Shown: piece after piece, positions 14,600 through 23,701 of the stretch
Layout: the number at the start of each line of letters is the position of its first letter
Position numbering within the stretch: position 1 is the stretch's first letter
Notes under the pieces: model-generated
The model's input: the letters and a program-made list of their open reading frames with translations, nothing else
Told to the model about the DNA's origin: nothing
Databases searched by the model: none
Position numbers and translations under genes: made by a program
Assembly: GCF_900100375.1 (NCBI RefSeq)
Contig: NZ_FNEZ01000002.1
Span: forward strand, 868,001-932,000
DNA length: 64,000 nt
Source: Flavobacterium noncentrifugens
GTDB lineage: Bacteria > Bacteroidota > Bacteroidia > Flavobacteriales > Flavobacteriaceae
Reading direction: 5' to 3'

Positions 14600-17101
14600 T
14601 TACTTATCGGTTGGAACAGAGATTAAGTTGGCCATCAGGCGAAATGCACCCGAAACACCTTCAGGCAATTCCCTGAAAAAGCTTAGTCCGGTATAAATAT
14701 AGTTTCCTTTTCCGTATTTCGCGACAAGGATCGCGCTTTTTTTAGCGCTTTCGTTTTTATCTGCTGATGAAATTATCGGCGTAAATGCTTTGTCCCATTC
14801 GCTCGGATAATACAATCCCTGTTCCTGTTTCCAGCCTTGAAAATCTTTAGAAGTAATAATATTCGGGAAATTTAAAACCGGATTTTTAGGTTCTAAAAAA
14901 GTGACTGTTGCATTTTCATCCGTGACACGGTCGCGTGAAAGTTTGAGCTGAAACGGCGCAAGGTCATTGGTTACCAAATCCCCGGCCGTGTTGTATTGTA
15001 CGATCATATTGTGGCCTTCTTTTACAAATTCGAATAGGATATTCTGGACAAATGCCAGCGCATTTACCGTATTGTAAGCGCGGATACCTGTCATTACCAC
15101 GTTAAAATCTTTAAGGCGATCTTTCGTGATTTCTTCTGGTTTTAAGATTGCGACATCATAACCCATTTGGCGCAAACTCTTCGGAACTTCATCACCGACT
15201 CCCATGATGTATGCGATTTTTTCATTTGCGGTTTTGATGTCGAGCTTAATGAAACGCGCTTCGGCCGGTTTTAAAACTTCCTGTTTTGAAATGTGGTCGT
15301 ATTTGATTGCGATCAGTTCTTTATCAAAGCGATTTCCGTCAACTGTTGCTATGCTTTTTGCGGTGATTTCATCGGCAGATGCTGGCGCGGTAATTTCAAA
15401 ATATACCGCTTTTTCTTCGCCTTTTTTTGTTAATGAAAAGGCTGCAGATTTTGGGGAAACTTTCCAGTTCTCCGGCAAATCCAATTCTAAATTGCCATTG
15501 ATATTGTCTTTTCCGGCGGTAATTTTTACGCCAACAGTCCGCGTTTTATTGTCATTAAAAATCACGACTTTATCGAGTAGGGAAGTCGTCACATCTGGCA
15601 CAATATCGAATGGGCGATAGACTTCACCTTTTACATCATCGTTGTATTTGTAGATCACATTTCGTTCAAACGGAATATTCGTTCCGTTAATCATGACATT
15701 AAAAGTGACTTTGACTTCGCGAATGATATCCGGAATGCCGATGTTTTTCTGGTCGTCAACGCGGTACATGCCAACAGTTCCTTTTTCCTTTAACCAATAC
15801 GGCTGCGTATAATTAAAATCGGCTGGCAATTTGATTTCGATGTCAAAATTCTGGTCGGCGTTGTTTTTTAAATCTGTTGCCTGAAAAGTCGTAATGGATT
15901 CGGGAAACGTTTTAAGGCTGGCCAATTGCATCGCAACAATACTTCTGTTAATCGCTTCCAATTTGATTTTGACAATACTTCCGGGCGTGGTTTCCTGATG
16001 ATCGGCGACCGCTTCAAGATACAATCCGGCGCAGGCTGCTATGGTATTTTTAATTTCTTCGGATTTGATGGGTTTCCAATGGTTTTCATCCAATGACTGG
16101 ATCATTGCATATGCTTTGACCAAATCGGAAATGCTCGCTGACGGATTTTTGAAATCGTAATTCTTTTCAATTTTTGAAAGCAGTTCGCCGATGGATTTTC
16201 CGCCTTTGACGCGGTTCCATGACGTGTCAATGCCTTCAAAAATATTCGATTTATCTTTTGGCGTATCGCCTTTTAAAAATTCAAGATATTCGTTGTCTTC
16301 ACCACGCGCACCTGTACTTCCAAAACCTTGCGATTGGTGTCGGCTGCGGCTTAAAGCGGCAATTTCCTGATTGGATTTTCCCAAGCTATTATAAAAAACG
16401 CCGGTTTCGATGCTGTACATATTCGATTTGTCGGCTTTGTCAAACTTTTCTTTTGAACCGTAAAACCACCATGATGTATTGAAAAATACGCGTTTTGGCT
16501 GCCAGGTTTGAACTAAATTTAATTGGTTTGGATAGATTTTCGGATCGTTGGATTTGTCAAAAGCTTCGAGGCTTAACATTGCTGAAGAAGTGTGATGTCC
16601 GTGTGTTGTCCCCGGCGAACGCGCATCAAATCGGTTGATAATCACGTCTGGCTGGAATTTTCTGATCATATAAACTACATCTGCCAAAACTTCATCCTTA
16701 TTCCATATTTCAAGGGTTTCATCCGGAACTTTAGAATATCCGAAGTCATTCGCACGTGAAAAAAACTGTTCACCACCATCTATTTTTCGGGCTTCAAGCA
16801 ATTCCTGAGTTCTGATGACGCCGAGCAATTCGCGCAATTCCGGCCCGATTAAATTTTGTCCGCCGTCGCCCCGCGTTAACGATAAATAGCCGGTGCGGGC
16901 TTTTTTCTCATTCGCCATATATGAGATCAGCCGTGTGTTCTCATCATCAGGATGTGCTGCAATATATAAAACAGAACCTAGGAAATTGAGCTTTTGGATT
17001 TTATTAAAAATTTCTGCCGATGTTGGTTTTGGCGGCTGCTGCGCGAAAGCATGCTGACAAATAACCAGTGCGAAAACAAATGAAATCAGGGGTTTGAACA
17101 T
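14600..17101 (-). CDS. Large PIG-L (LmbE-like) deacetylase family protein, secreted
   Basis: An 833-residue protein with a signal peptide (MFKPLISFVFALVICQHAFAQ). The PIG-L domain follows: VLYIAAHPDDENTRLISYM has the zinc motif HPDDE (about residues 51-55), then SLTRGDGGQN, and HGHHTSSAML gives the last ligands near 165-170. PIG-L enzymes remove acetyl groups from N-acetylglucosamine-type substrates. The middle part is beta-rich, and the last 200 residues (VAILKPEEITKDRLKDFNVVMTGIRAYN) resemble a ThuA/GATase-like Rossmann domain. ATG 17101 is preferred because the signal peptide begins there. It is first in an operon with a 35-residue membrane protein and an SSS transporter, suggesting extracellular deacetylation followed by uptake. 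Confidence 0.87.
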   Translation of the reverse strand: MFKPLISFVFALVICQHAFAQQPPKPTSAEIFNKIQKLNFLGSVLYIAAHPDDENTRLISYMANEKKARTGYLSLTRGDGGQNLIGPELRELLGVIRTQELLEARKIDGGEQFFSRANDFGYSKVPDETLEIWNKDEVLADVVYMIRKFQPDVIINRFDARSPGTTHGHHTSSAMLSLEAFDKSNDPKIYPNQLNLVQTWQPKRVFFNTSWWFYGSKEKFDKADKSNMYSIETGVFYNSLGKSNQEIAALSRSRHQSQGFGSTGARGEDNEYLEFLKGDTPKDKSNIFEGIDTSWNRVKGGKSIGELLSKIEKNYDFKNPSASISDLVKAYAMIQSLDENHWKPIKSEEIKNTIAACAGLYLEAVADHQETTPGSIVKIKLEAINRSIVAMQLASLKTFPESITTFQATDLKNNADQNFDIEIKLPADFNYTQPYWLKEKGTVGMYRVDDQKNIGIPDIIREVKVTFNVMINGTNIPFERNVIYKYNDDVKGEVYRPFDIVPDVTTSLLDKVVIFNDNKTRTVGVKITAGKDNINGNLELDLPENWKVSPKSAAFSLTKKGEEKAVYFEITAPASADEITAKSIATVDGNRFDKELIAIKYDHISKQEVLKPAEARFIKLDIKTANEKIAYIMGVGDEVPKSLRQMGYDVAILKPEEITKDRLKDFNVVMTGIRAYNTVNALAFVQNILFEFVKEGHNMIVQYNTAGDLVTNDLAPFQLKLSRDRVTDENATVTFLEPKNPVLNFPNIITSKDFQGWKQEQGLYYPSEWDKAFTPIISSADKNESAKKSAILVAKYGKGNYIYTGLSFFRELPEGVSGAFRLMANLISVPTDK

Positions 17102-17172
17102 AATCGGAAATTGAGTTTCCAAATATACTAAAATAGAATGGGCAGGCTTTTTTTTAGAAATTCTTTAACAAT

Positions 17173-17207
17173 AAAAAAGCCGAATCTTAGGGACGATCCG
17201 GCTTTTT
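17173..17207 (-). terminator. Terminator after the small secreted protein gene
   Basis: The minus strand has a perfect 9-bp stem AAAAAGCCG/CGGCTTTTT with a 16-base loop that can extend the stem, followed by T. It lies 24 bp past the stop at 17231 and before the PIG-L gene, separating the two units. Confidence 0.8.
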
Positions 17208-17230
17208 AGTTCAATGGTTTTGGTTTGGTA

Positions 17231-17620
17231 TTAATCGGCAGAAGCCGTGGTCATTTTTCTCATAAATCGGCCATTTGGCGAATATGGATATTCTTTTTTA
17301 TGTTTTTTTTGGAATTGGATCACATCGTCATCGTCATAATCTGTAATGTAAACGCTGACTTTGTTGTTCATCGAATAGCCTCTGTAACCACTCGGAATTT
17401 CGTCTGCATTTTTCCATTCGCCATCTTCCTGGTAATAATAGATGCTCTTTTTGGTGTCAAAATAAGCTTCGATATTTGGATAATAGTAGTAACGAAGGCT
17501 GCATTGCGTTATTGGGTCGATTAGCGGCGGTGCTTTGTCGGCTTTTTTACGGTCGGCCTGCGCATTGGCATTCAATGCAAATAAAAAAAGTATGGCTGTT
17601 GAAAGTATAATTTTTTTCAT
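17231..17620 (-). CDS. Small secreted protein of unknown function
   Basis: A 129-residue protein with a signal peptide (MKKIILSTAILFLFALNANAQ). The mature part is Tyr- and Lys-rich, with CSLRYYYYPNIEAYFD, a YYYQEDGEW strand and VSVYITDYDDDDVIQFQKKHKKEYP. I recognise no family. The repeated Tyr/Trp strands suggest a compact beta protein in the periplasm. ATG 17620 is preferred over two upstream in-frame ATGs because it starts the signal peptide. It stands alone, with a terminator after it and 189 bp to the MscS-like gene upstream. Confidence 0.75.
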   Translation of the reverse strand: MKKIILSTAILFLFALNANAQADRKKADKAPPLIDPITQCSLRYYYYPNIEAYFDTKKSIYYYQEDGEWKNADEIPSGYRGYSMNNKVSVYITDYDDDDVIQFQKKHKKEYPYSPNGRFMRKMTTASAD

Positions 17621-17809
17621 TTTGTGTGTTTTATCCAAATGTTTTAGCATTCGGTATTTGAACATCACAAACGTAAGAATAAATTTTTTAAATATCCGAT
17701 AAAAAGCATTAAAAAATCGATTAAATGCAATATTTGTATTTTTATTACAGAAAAATCTTTCAAATTTGATCTAATCAAAATTCGGATACCATCGAAATTA
17801 CATCATGAT

Positions 17810-18334
17810 TTAATCTGTAAATTCTTTTTCTTCAAACGGAACCGTAATGATTGAAATTCCTTTTTGCAATAAAAGATTGTTTGGAAAAGTAATGAGTTCG
17901 CCTTCTTTTGTCCGCAGCAGCGTATGAAAAGCGCGAATGTCTTCGATTTCAGCTTCGATCGGGAAATCTTTATCGTGGATTTTGATCGTATCACCAATTT
18001 TAAACGGAAACGTAAACAGCAAAATAATACCCGAAGTAATATTACTCAAAATCGACCATTGTGCAAATAATGCGACGCCAACAACTGTAATCACTGAAGA
18101 AATCGTCAGGAAAATGTCTTTCGTCTGAACGCCCCAAATGATAAATACGGCAATGATGAATAAGATCGAAATGAAAATGCTATTGTATTTGGCAACCAAA
18201 TTGGTGCGGTGTTCCAGGATTTCGCTCGATTTTGCATAGTGCTTAATGAGCCGCGTAGACGTGAACCGCAACAAAATCGTAATACAGATCAGTATAATCG
18301 TGGCGAAGATTTCAATGTAAAATTCCTGGATCAT
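17810..18334 (-). CDS. Small MscS-like mechanosensitive channel family protein
   Basis: A 174-residue inner-membrane protein. Two to three N-terminal helices are followed by the pore-lining MscS helix region (VITVVGVALFAQWSILSNITSGIILLF, about 85-110) and the beta domain start FPFKIGDTIKIHD. The protein ends soon after ITFPNNLLLQKGI, so the C-terminal alpha/beta cage domain of E. coli MscS (286 aa) is missing. The family releases solutes on hypo-osmotic shock. It begins 4 bp after the Maf stop and is the last gene of a minus-strand group reaching back to DUF2520. Confidence 0.86.
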   Translation of the reverse strand: MIQEFYIEIFATIILICITILLRFTSTRLIKHYAKSSEILEHRTNLVAKYNSIFISILFIIAVFIIWGVQTKDIFLTISSVITVVGVALFAQWSILSNITSGIILLFTFPFKIGDTIKIHDKDFPIEAEIEDIRAFHTLLRTKEGELITFPNNLLLQKGISIITVPFEEKEFTD

Positions 18335-18338
18335 AATA

Positions 18339-18911
18339 TTAAAGTTTGTTCAGGTAATCATACACTTTTTGCGTCGGCAATCCGACAACATTTGTATAAG
18401 AACCTTCGATTTTTGTAATGCCAATTAAACCAATCCATTCCTGGATGCCATAAGCGCCGGCTTTATCAAACGGTTTGTAATGGTCGAGGTAATATTTGAT
18501 GGATTCATCCGGCAATTCACAAAAAGTCACTTTTGTAACTTCATTAAAAGTGTGCGAAGTGCTCAATGTTTTAAAACATACAGACGTAATGACTTCATGC
18601 ATTGAATTGGACAACGATTTTAAAATCTGGAAAGCATCGTCATAATCTTTCGGTTTTCCGAGTGCGCGTTCGTTGTGCCAAACAATGGTATCGCTCGTAA
18701 TTAACAATTCATTTTCAGACAATTCGCTTTCAAAAGCGTTGGCTTTCAGTTCGGCTAAAAAATCAGTGATTTCAGAAGATTTCAATTCCGATGGATAAAT
18801 TTCTTCCACATCTTTCAAGCGAATCTCAAAATCGAGATCCATGTCTTTGAAAAATTGCTGCCGTCTTGGCGAACCCGAAGCCAATATGATTTTGTAGTTT
18901 GATTTAAGCAT
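18339..18911 (-). CDS. maf: Maf-like nucleotide pyrophosphatase
   Basis: A 190-residue protein of the Maf family. It starts MLKSNYKIILASGSPRRQQFF, with the conserved SGSPRR loop, then SDTIVWHNERALGKPKD (the Asp and GKP motifs) and FDKAGAYGIQEW. Maf proteins hydrolyse dTTP, UTP and modified nucleotides. ATG 18911 gives the conserved N-terminus; 15 extra codons upstream lie inside the UbiA gene. The chosen start overlaps the end of the UbiA gene by 8 bp. Confidence 0.9.
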   Translation of the reverse strand: MLKSNYKIILASGSPRRQQFFKDMDLDFEIRLKDVEEIYPSELKSSEITDFLAELKANAFESELSENELLITSDTIVWHNERALGKPKDYDDAFQILKSLSNSMHEVITSVCFKTLSTSHTFNEVTKVTFCELPDESIKYYLDHYKPFDKAGAYGIQEWIGLIGITKIEGSYTNVVGLPTQKVYDYLNKL

Positions 18912-19833
18912 GATGCAATATATTATAGGTAAGCAAAGCGATTGAAAATACGCCAAACAGGATCACAAGTTTTAAAACCAAGCTCAGATGCCTGAAATCT
19001 TTTACCGATTTTGCGTCCCACATTTTGACTGTAAAATAGATCAGCGGAGCAGCAACAAACAGCAAAATATAAATCGTGATCAGCAGTAAATTGTTCGAAA
19101 AAAAATATTTGTTCGTATAATACAAAACCAGTAAAACCGGAACAATGCTCAATCCGAAAATTAGTTTTGATGTCCGCTTTCGCCCTAAAGCTATCGGCAA
19201 AGTGTTCATGCCCTGATTGTAATCGCCATCAACATCTTCAAGGTCTTTGACCATTTCGCGGATCAGGTTGAGGATAAAAGCAAACACCGCATAGTCGGAA
19301 ATTACCGAAAAAACCGTTGCCATCACTTCGCGGTTTCCATTATAGATCATCGGAAACATGTCAAAAACAGGAACGATCAAAACGCTGACAGCAAGCAGTA
19401 AGGCGATGATCACATTTCCAACAACCAGCATTTGTTTTAAGCTTGTCGCGTATAAATATAAAGTCGCTGCAATGAAGATGAAAATCGCTGCAAAGCCTGG
19501 TTTTTCAATGACGTTCGCCAGATAAAATCCAATGGCAACACCAGAAATATTGAGTCCGACATAAATATTATATGCCATAGCTTCTGAAATATACTTGCCG
19601 ACAATAACATGTTTCGGCTTGTTTTCACCGTCAGTTTCCTGGTCGAAAATGTTGTTGATCACATAACCTGCCGCAGCGATCAAAACCGTCGAAAATACCA
19701 ATAAAATGTATTGAAAATCGTTCAGTGCCAGCGGAATTTTCTGCCAGATCAAAAATCCGTAACGCAAAATAAGCTGCATCAGTGCGAGCATTAATAAATT
19801 TTGGTAGCGAATGAGCTTGAAAAAGTGTTTCAT
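18904..19833 (-). CDS. UbiA-family prenyltransferase (GGGP transferase-like)
   Basis: A 309-residue membrane protein with about nine helices. The two Asp-rich motifs of UbiA enzymes are present: NNIFDQETDGENKPKH near residue 65 and DLEDVDGDYNQGMNTLPIALG near 195-215. These bind the magnesium-pyrophosphate of the prenyl donor. In Bacteroidota this gene is often annotated as geranylgeranylglycerol-phosphate geranylgeranyltransferase; the acceptor cannot be read from sequence. It is distinct from the MenA at 41859. It lies between a KdsC-like phosphatase and Maf on the same strand. The 92-bp gap upstream contains short direct repeats and the palindrome at 19886. Confidence 0.87.
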   Translation of the reverse strand: MKHFFKLIRYQNLLMLALMQLILRYGFLIWQKIPLALNDFQYILLVFSTVLIAAAGYVINNIFDQETDGENKPKHVIVGKYISEAMAYNIYVGLNISGVAIGFYLANVIEKPGFAAIFIFIAATLYLYATSLKQMLVVGNVIIALLLAVSVLIVPVFDMFPMIYNGNREVMATVFSVISDYAVFAFILNLIREMVKDLEDVDGDYNQGMNTLPIALGRKRTSKLIFGLSIVPVLLVLYYTNKYFFSNNLLLITIYILLFVAAPLIYFTVKMWDAKSVKDFRHLSLVLKLVILFGVFSIALLTYNILHHA

Positions 19834-19885
19834 AGTAAGTCAAAAGTCGAATGTCAAAAGTCGAACGGTTCTGTCCGACAGTTCT

Positions 19886-19903
19886 CCCGAAGTTTCGGGA
19901 CTA
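19886..19903. repeat. Short palindromic repeat, copy 1
   Basis: CCCGAAGTTTCGGGACTA contains a 6-bp inverted repeat CCCGAA/TTCGGG. The identical 18 bases recur at 29651-29668, again between genes. Confidence 0.6.
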
Positions 19904-19925
19904 AAATCTAATTCTCAATTTTAAA

Positions 19926-20453
19926 TCAATCGTGTTTTCCGTCAAAATGCTGCATCCATTTTCCCTGCACGCGCATGACTTGTTCTATGACATCGCGAAC
20001 CGCGCCGCGTCCGCCATTTTTATGCGAAATGTATTTGGAGATTTCCTTGATTTCCGGGCTTGCATCCTGCGGGCATGTGGGCAAACCAACGAGTTTCATC
20101 ACGTGATAATCGGGAATGTCGTCGCCCATATACAGCACTTCTTCGGCGTTTATGTGGTACAATTCGATGTATTCTTTGAATGTTTTTACTTTGTCTGGCG
20201 TGGCCAAATGAATGTCGGTAATCCCAAGATTTCTGAGCCTGATTCGAACGCCTTCATTACTTCCGCCAGAAATAATGCACACATGATACCCGCTTTCCAC
20301 AGCCGCTTTCATCGCATAACCGTCCCGGATGTTCATGATTCTGAGCATTTCGCCTGTTGGTGTAATGTGTACCGAACTGTCGGTTAAAACGCCGTCAACA
20401 TCAAAAATAAACCCTTTGATGCCGTTCATGATTTCCTTATAAGTTTTTGCCAT
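19926..20453 (-). CDS. KdsC-like HAD-IIIA phosphatase
   Basis: A 175-residue capless HAD phosphatase. Motif I is GFIFDVDGVLTDSSVHI (Asp pair near 19 and 21), motif II is VCIISGGSNEGVRIR, Lys is in TPDKVKTFKEY and motif IV is VLYMGDDIPDYHVM. This layout and length match 3-deoxy-D-manno-octulosonate 8-phosphate phosphatase, which frees KDO for lipopolysaccharide. The tetrameric beta-hairpin region TPTGEMLRIMNIRDGYAM is also KdsC-like. No other KDO gene is nearby, so a different phosphate ester is possible. It overlaps the upstream DUF2520 gene by 17 bp. Confidence 0.85.
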   Translation of the reverse strand: MAKTYKEIMNGIKGFIFDVDGVLTDSSVHITPTGEMLRIMNIRDGYAMKAAVESGYHVCIISGGSNEGVRIRLRNLGITDIHLATPDKVKTFKEYIELYHINAEEVLYMGDDIPDYHVMKLVGLPTCPQDASPEIKEISKYISHKNGGRGAVRDVIEQVMRVQGKWMQHFDGKHD

Positions 20454-21183
20454 TTTGTATGGATTGGGTTAGGATTTTATAAATATTGCGCTGGTTTTCA
20501 TCAGATAAAAAGTCCAGATGAGCGTTTATGGTTTGGAGGTCGTTGCGTTTTGCCGGGCCGGTTTGCGCGTCTTTTGGTGAAAGCGTCATGATTTTTTCAG
20601 ATGTTTCGCGGATCAAAGGCTGTAAGATTTCGAACGGAAGGCCGTGTTCGTTGCAGATGTCGTTCCCGATTTTATACAAATGATTCACGAAATTATTGAC
20701 GAAAACTGCCGAGACATGAATGGATTTCCGTTGTTCAGAGGAAATGGAAAATACTTTTTCAGAAATGCTTTTTGCCGTTTTTTGAACCAAGTCAAAATCG
20801 GATCCTGATTCCGTTTCAATGCAAATCGGGATCACTTTAAAATCGGTTGCCTTGTTTTTTGAAAAAGTCTGCAACGGATAAAAGACAGCTTTACTATTTT
20901 TTGCATTCAATGCATCTATAGAAACACTACCCGAAGTATGCGCGACCAATCGGTTTTCAAAAGGCAACTGCGACGAAACTTCGGCAATCGCATCATCTGA
21001 AACGGCAATAATATAAAGATCGGCTGCAGCCAATTCGTTCAAATTATGAACTACCGGAATCGTATCTGATTCAAAATTGCTGCGCGAAAATACCTGGACA
21101 ACTTCCGTCCGATCACTTTCAGTAAAAGCCGAAATTAAATGCTGCGCGACATTTCCCGAACCGATAATGGCAATTTTTATCAT
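20437..21183 (-). CDS. Rossmann-fold DUF2520 protein
   Basis: A 248-residue protein with an NAD(P)-binding start (MIKIAIIGSGNVAQHLISAF, GxGxxA type) and an F420-oxidoreductase-like Rossmann domain up to about 115. The DUF2520 helical domain follows, including VSAVFVNNFVNHLYKIGNDICNEHGL and the TGPAKRND motif near residue 215. The architecture is like 6-phosphogluconate dehydrogenase-type enzymes, but the substrate is unknown. It heads the group DUF2520, KdsC-like, UbiA, Maf, MscS-like, an order I recall as conserved in Flavobacteria. Confidence 0.87.
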   Translation of the reverse strand: MIKIAIIGSGNVAQHLISAFTESDRTEVVQVFSRSNFESDTIPVVHNLNELAAADLYIIAVSDDAIAEVSSQLPFENRLVAHTSGSVSIDALNAKNSKAVFYPLQTFSKNKATDFKVIPICIETESGSDFDLVQKTAKSISEKVFSISSEQRKSIHVSAVFVNNFVNHLYKIGNDICNEHGLPFEILQPLIRETSEKIMTLSPKDAQTGPAKRNDLQTINAHLDFLSDENQRNIYKILTQSIQNGKNL

Positions 21184-21212
21184 GCGGCTAAATTAGTAAA
21201 AAAATCAGCTTT

Positions 21213-22250
21213 TTATTCTGTAAAGTTCATCGGAAGCATATCACCGGCGCGTTTTTTTCCGAGCTCGCCGCCAAACAAAACGACATCAAAATCTTCATTG
21301 TTTCCATATTCATCTACGTGAAAAGTATTGCTTTTGAAAACCACGTTTGATTGTTCAGATTTGTCGTAAAGCAAATTGAAAGATTTGTAAAAAGAACCGT
21401 CGTCGCTCAATGATTTTGGTTTTTTCTTTGTCGAATCTTTTATTGTTATCGTGTAGATTCCTGCATTTTTCTGAATTTGAAAATGATCGTTCGGATTGGC
21501 CAGATAGCTGCCTTCAAACAACTGAAAACTTTTTTTGTCCCAAATATTTTTGGAAAGATTTCTGAAAAAATGCATCTGCGAACCGTAATACGTTTTTTTT
21601 CTTTTTTCTAAATAAGCTTTCTTTTTCTTGATATTGTCTTTGTAAAAGGTAGTTCCCGCCAGATAACTGCTGTAAACATCGGCACTTTTAATGCTTTTCA
21701 GATTAAAATTCACATAAAAATCTACCAAAGAAAATGCGATTTCATAGCCCAGGTAATTGTTTTGAATTTGAATTGGAACCGATGAAAAAGCAGCAAGTTG
21801 GTTGGTTTTTGTGTCGTAAGAGAAAGAAATATCAGTTTCATTAAGAATTTTGCACGATCTTCCGGCTTTCGTTTTCCCCAGGAATTCTTCGCGAAAAATC
21901 TTCAGTTTATCAGCTCTGCTAAAACCGTCGGCAATAACGGTAACTTCTTTTAAATGCGTTTCTTTCGGAACCAGGTAAATTTTTTGATTCGGATTTTCAA
22001 AAGGATTTGCAATGATTTTTGATTCATATCCGATAAAACCAATCACGAGTGTAGTATTGATTTTATTCGCCGCATGCAGTTCATATTTTCCCTGGTCATC
22101 CGTAATCGTACCAATCGAAGTGCCGTCAAGATACACCGACGCACCTGCTATGGTTTCTTTATTTTCATCGAACACGATTCCGCTCAGCGTTTGCGAATGC
22201 ATTTTTAAACTGCATACAACCAATAAAAAAGTATAAAAATAATATCTCAT
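21213..22250 (-). CDS. Carboxypeptidase-regulatory-like domain protein, exported
   Basis: A 345-residue protein with a signal peptide (MRYYFYTFLLVVCSLKMHSQ). Residues 22-100 form the CarboxypepD_reg-like domain (LSGIVFDENKETIAGASVYLDG, DDQGKYEL, VIGFIGYESK), the same domain that precedes TonB-dependent receptors in Bacteroidota. The rest (100-345) is a beta-rich region of unknown family with no barrel or membrane helix evident. The gene starts one base after the OsmC stop. It may be a cell-envelope structural or scaffold protein; no function can be assigned. Confidence 0.8.
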   Translation of the reverse strand: MRYYFYTFLLVVCSLKMHSQTLSGIVFDENKETIAGASVYLDGTSIGTITDDQGKYELHAANKINTTLVIGFIGYESKIIANPFENPNQKIYLVPKETHLKEVTVIADGFSRADKLKIFREEFLGKTKAGRSCKILNETDISFSYDTKTNQLAAFSSVPIQIQNNYLGYEIAFSLVDFYVNFNLKSIKSADVYSSYLAGTTFYKDNIKKKKAYLEKRKKTYYGSQMHFFRNLSKNIWDKKSFQLFEGSYLANPNDHFQIQKNAGIYTITIKDSTKKKPKSLSDDGSFYKSFNLLYDKSEQSNVVFKSNTFHVDEYGNNEDFDVVLFGGELGKKRAGDMLPMNFTE

Positions 22251-22251
22251 A

Positions 22252-22647
22252 TCAGTCTTTTAAAACTACCGAAATGTGAATTGCTTTTTCCAGAAGTTTA
22301 TGGATCGGGCAATTGTGCGCAATCTCGAGCAAACGGTTTTTCTGGGTTTCATCTAATGTTCCAAAAACCCGGATGTTCATTACCATTTTGTGTTCTTTTG
22401 TTTCCGGTTTGTTGTCGAATGTGACGTCGATCATCGTTTCTTCGAGGTTCCAATTTTTGCGGTCGGCATACATTCTGAGTGTAATTCCGGTGCAGGAAGC
22501 GAGCGAAGAAGCGAGAAGCTGGCTTGGGGTAAATCCTAAATCCTGTCCGCCTATTGATGTTGGCTCGTCTGAAATAATCGAATTTGTTTCGGTTTTGATG
22601 TCGGTTTTATAATGGCTTTTGCCGGTTGCAGCGGTGACTCTGATCAT
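22252..22647 (-). CDS. OsmC-family peroxide reductase
   Basis: A 131-residue OsmC/Ohr-fold protein. The two redox cysteines are in SSLASCTGITLRMYAD (about residue 52) and AHNCPIHKLLEKAI (about 115), the spacing of OsmC proteins that reduce organic peroxides. The first ATG overlaps the stop of the pirin gene by 4 bp, so the two are coupled. Together with pirin and the downstream regulatory-domain gene it forms a three-gene minus-strand unit. Confidence 0.9.
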   Translation of the reverse strand: MIRVTAATGKSHYKTDIKTETNSIISDEPTSIGGQDLGFTPSQLLASSLASCTGITLRMYADRKNWNLEETMIDVTFDNKPETKEHKMVMNIRVFGTLDETQKNRLLEIAHNCPIHKLLEKAIHISVVLKD

Positions 22648-23537
22648 TTTTTGAGGTTTAGGTTGGTTTGTGGCGGAAGTGGGACAAATTCGGTTTCGCC
22701 AGGAACTTTTTCAAAGGTTTGTTCCAGCCAGCGCTTTTTTGCATCTTCAATCAATTCAGGCGTTGACGCGACAAAATTCCAGTAAATCGTTCTTGGTTCT
22801 GCAAAAGCATCACCACCGAAAATGTAAACCGTCGTATTTTCATGCATGGTGAATGCACATAATTTCGTGTCATTCGCAATTAAAATTTGCTTCGGTTCAT
22901 ATACATTTCCTTCACTTTCAACCGAGCCTTCTAAAATATATAAAGCACTTTCTCCAAATAAATCATTACCAATTGAAATGGTTTGTTTTTTATCCGATTT
23001 TAATTCGAGCAAATACAGCGGACTGTAAACGGGAACTGGCGATTTTCTTCCGAAAGCTTGCCCGGCGATGAGTTTAAAAGCTACCCCGTTTTCGATCCAA
23101 TGCGGAATTTCGTGATCGGAAGCGTGGTAAAAATTCGGAGGCATTTGTTCCAGATTTTTCGGCAAAGCAACCCAAATTTGTAAACCGTGCAATGATTTTT
23201 CAGAATGCCGCAAATATTCAGGTGTTCTTTCTGAATGGACTATGCCATTTCCAGCCGTCATCCAATTGACTTCTCCGGGCTTGATCTCGACTTCGCTGCC
23301 GAGGCTGTCTTTGTGCATAATGCTGCCTTCGAATAAATAAGTCAATGTCGATAATCCAATGTGCGGATGCGGCGGTACGTCAAAATTTTCATAATCATGC
23401 AGCGCAATCGGGCCCATGTGGTCGATGAATGCAAATGGCCCAACCATGCGTTTGTCTTTAAACGGCAACAACCGGCCAACCATAAAATTCCCGACAATGT
23501 TCGGGCGTTCTTCGATAATCAGTTTGATATTTGACAT
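22644..23537 (-). CDS. Pirin-family protein
   Basis: A 297-residue bicupin. The first cupin holds DVPPHPHIGLSTLTYLFEG and NWMTAGNGIVHSERTPE, giving the pirin metal ligands (two His in HPH, then His and Glu in HSER). The C-terminal cupin ends in FGGDAFAEPRTIYWNFVAS, typical of YhaK-like pirins. Family members are often quercetinase-like or regulatory; the role here is open. ATG 23537 gives the usual N-terminus MSNIKLIIEER; 20 further upstream codons lie in the promoter region shared with the divergent ccsBA gene. Confidence 0.9.
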   Translation of the reverse strand: MSNIKLIIEERPNIVGNFMVGRLLPFKDKRMVGPFAFIDHMGPIALHDYENFDVPPHPHIGLSTLTYLFEGSIMHKDSLGSEVEIKPGEVNWMTAGNGIVHSERTPEYLRHSEKSLHGLQIWVALPKNLEQMPPNFYHASDHEIPHWIENGVAFKLIAGQAFGRKSPVPVYSPLYLLELKSDKKQTISIGNDLFGESALYILEGSVESEGNVYEPKQILIANDTKLCAFTMHENTTVYIFGGDAFAEPRTIYWNFVASTPELIEDAKKRWLEQTFEKVPGETEFVPLPPQTNLNLKK

Positions 23538-23664
23538 GGAAAGTTTTTTGGGATTTAAAAGTACGAAAAAAATCAGGGAATTTGGTTTCGATTTCATTCA
23601 GAAACTGCGATCAATTTTGGCTTAAATTAACAAAAATCCGTCCGCGGCAATCAACATTTTTAAG

Positions 23665-23672
23665 TATTTTTG
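23665..23672 (+). promoter_or_regulatory. -7 element of the ResB-CcsA gene
   Basis: TATTTTTG matches TAnnTTTG 30 bp before ATG 23702. It supports that start rather than the in-frame ATG at 23531, which lies inside the pirin gene's start region. Confidence 0.5.
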
Positions 23673-23701
23673 TCGCACTTTTAAACTACAATCCTTTTAT
23701 A

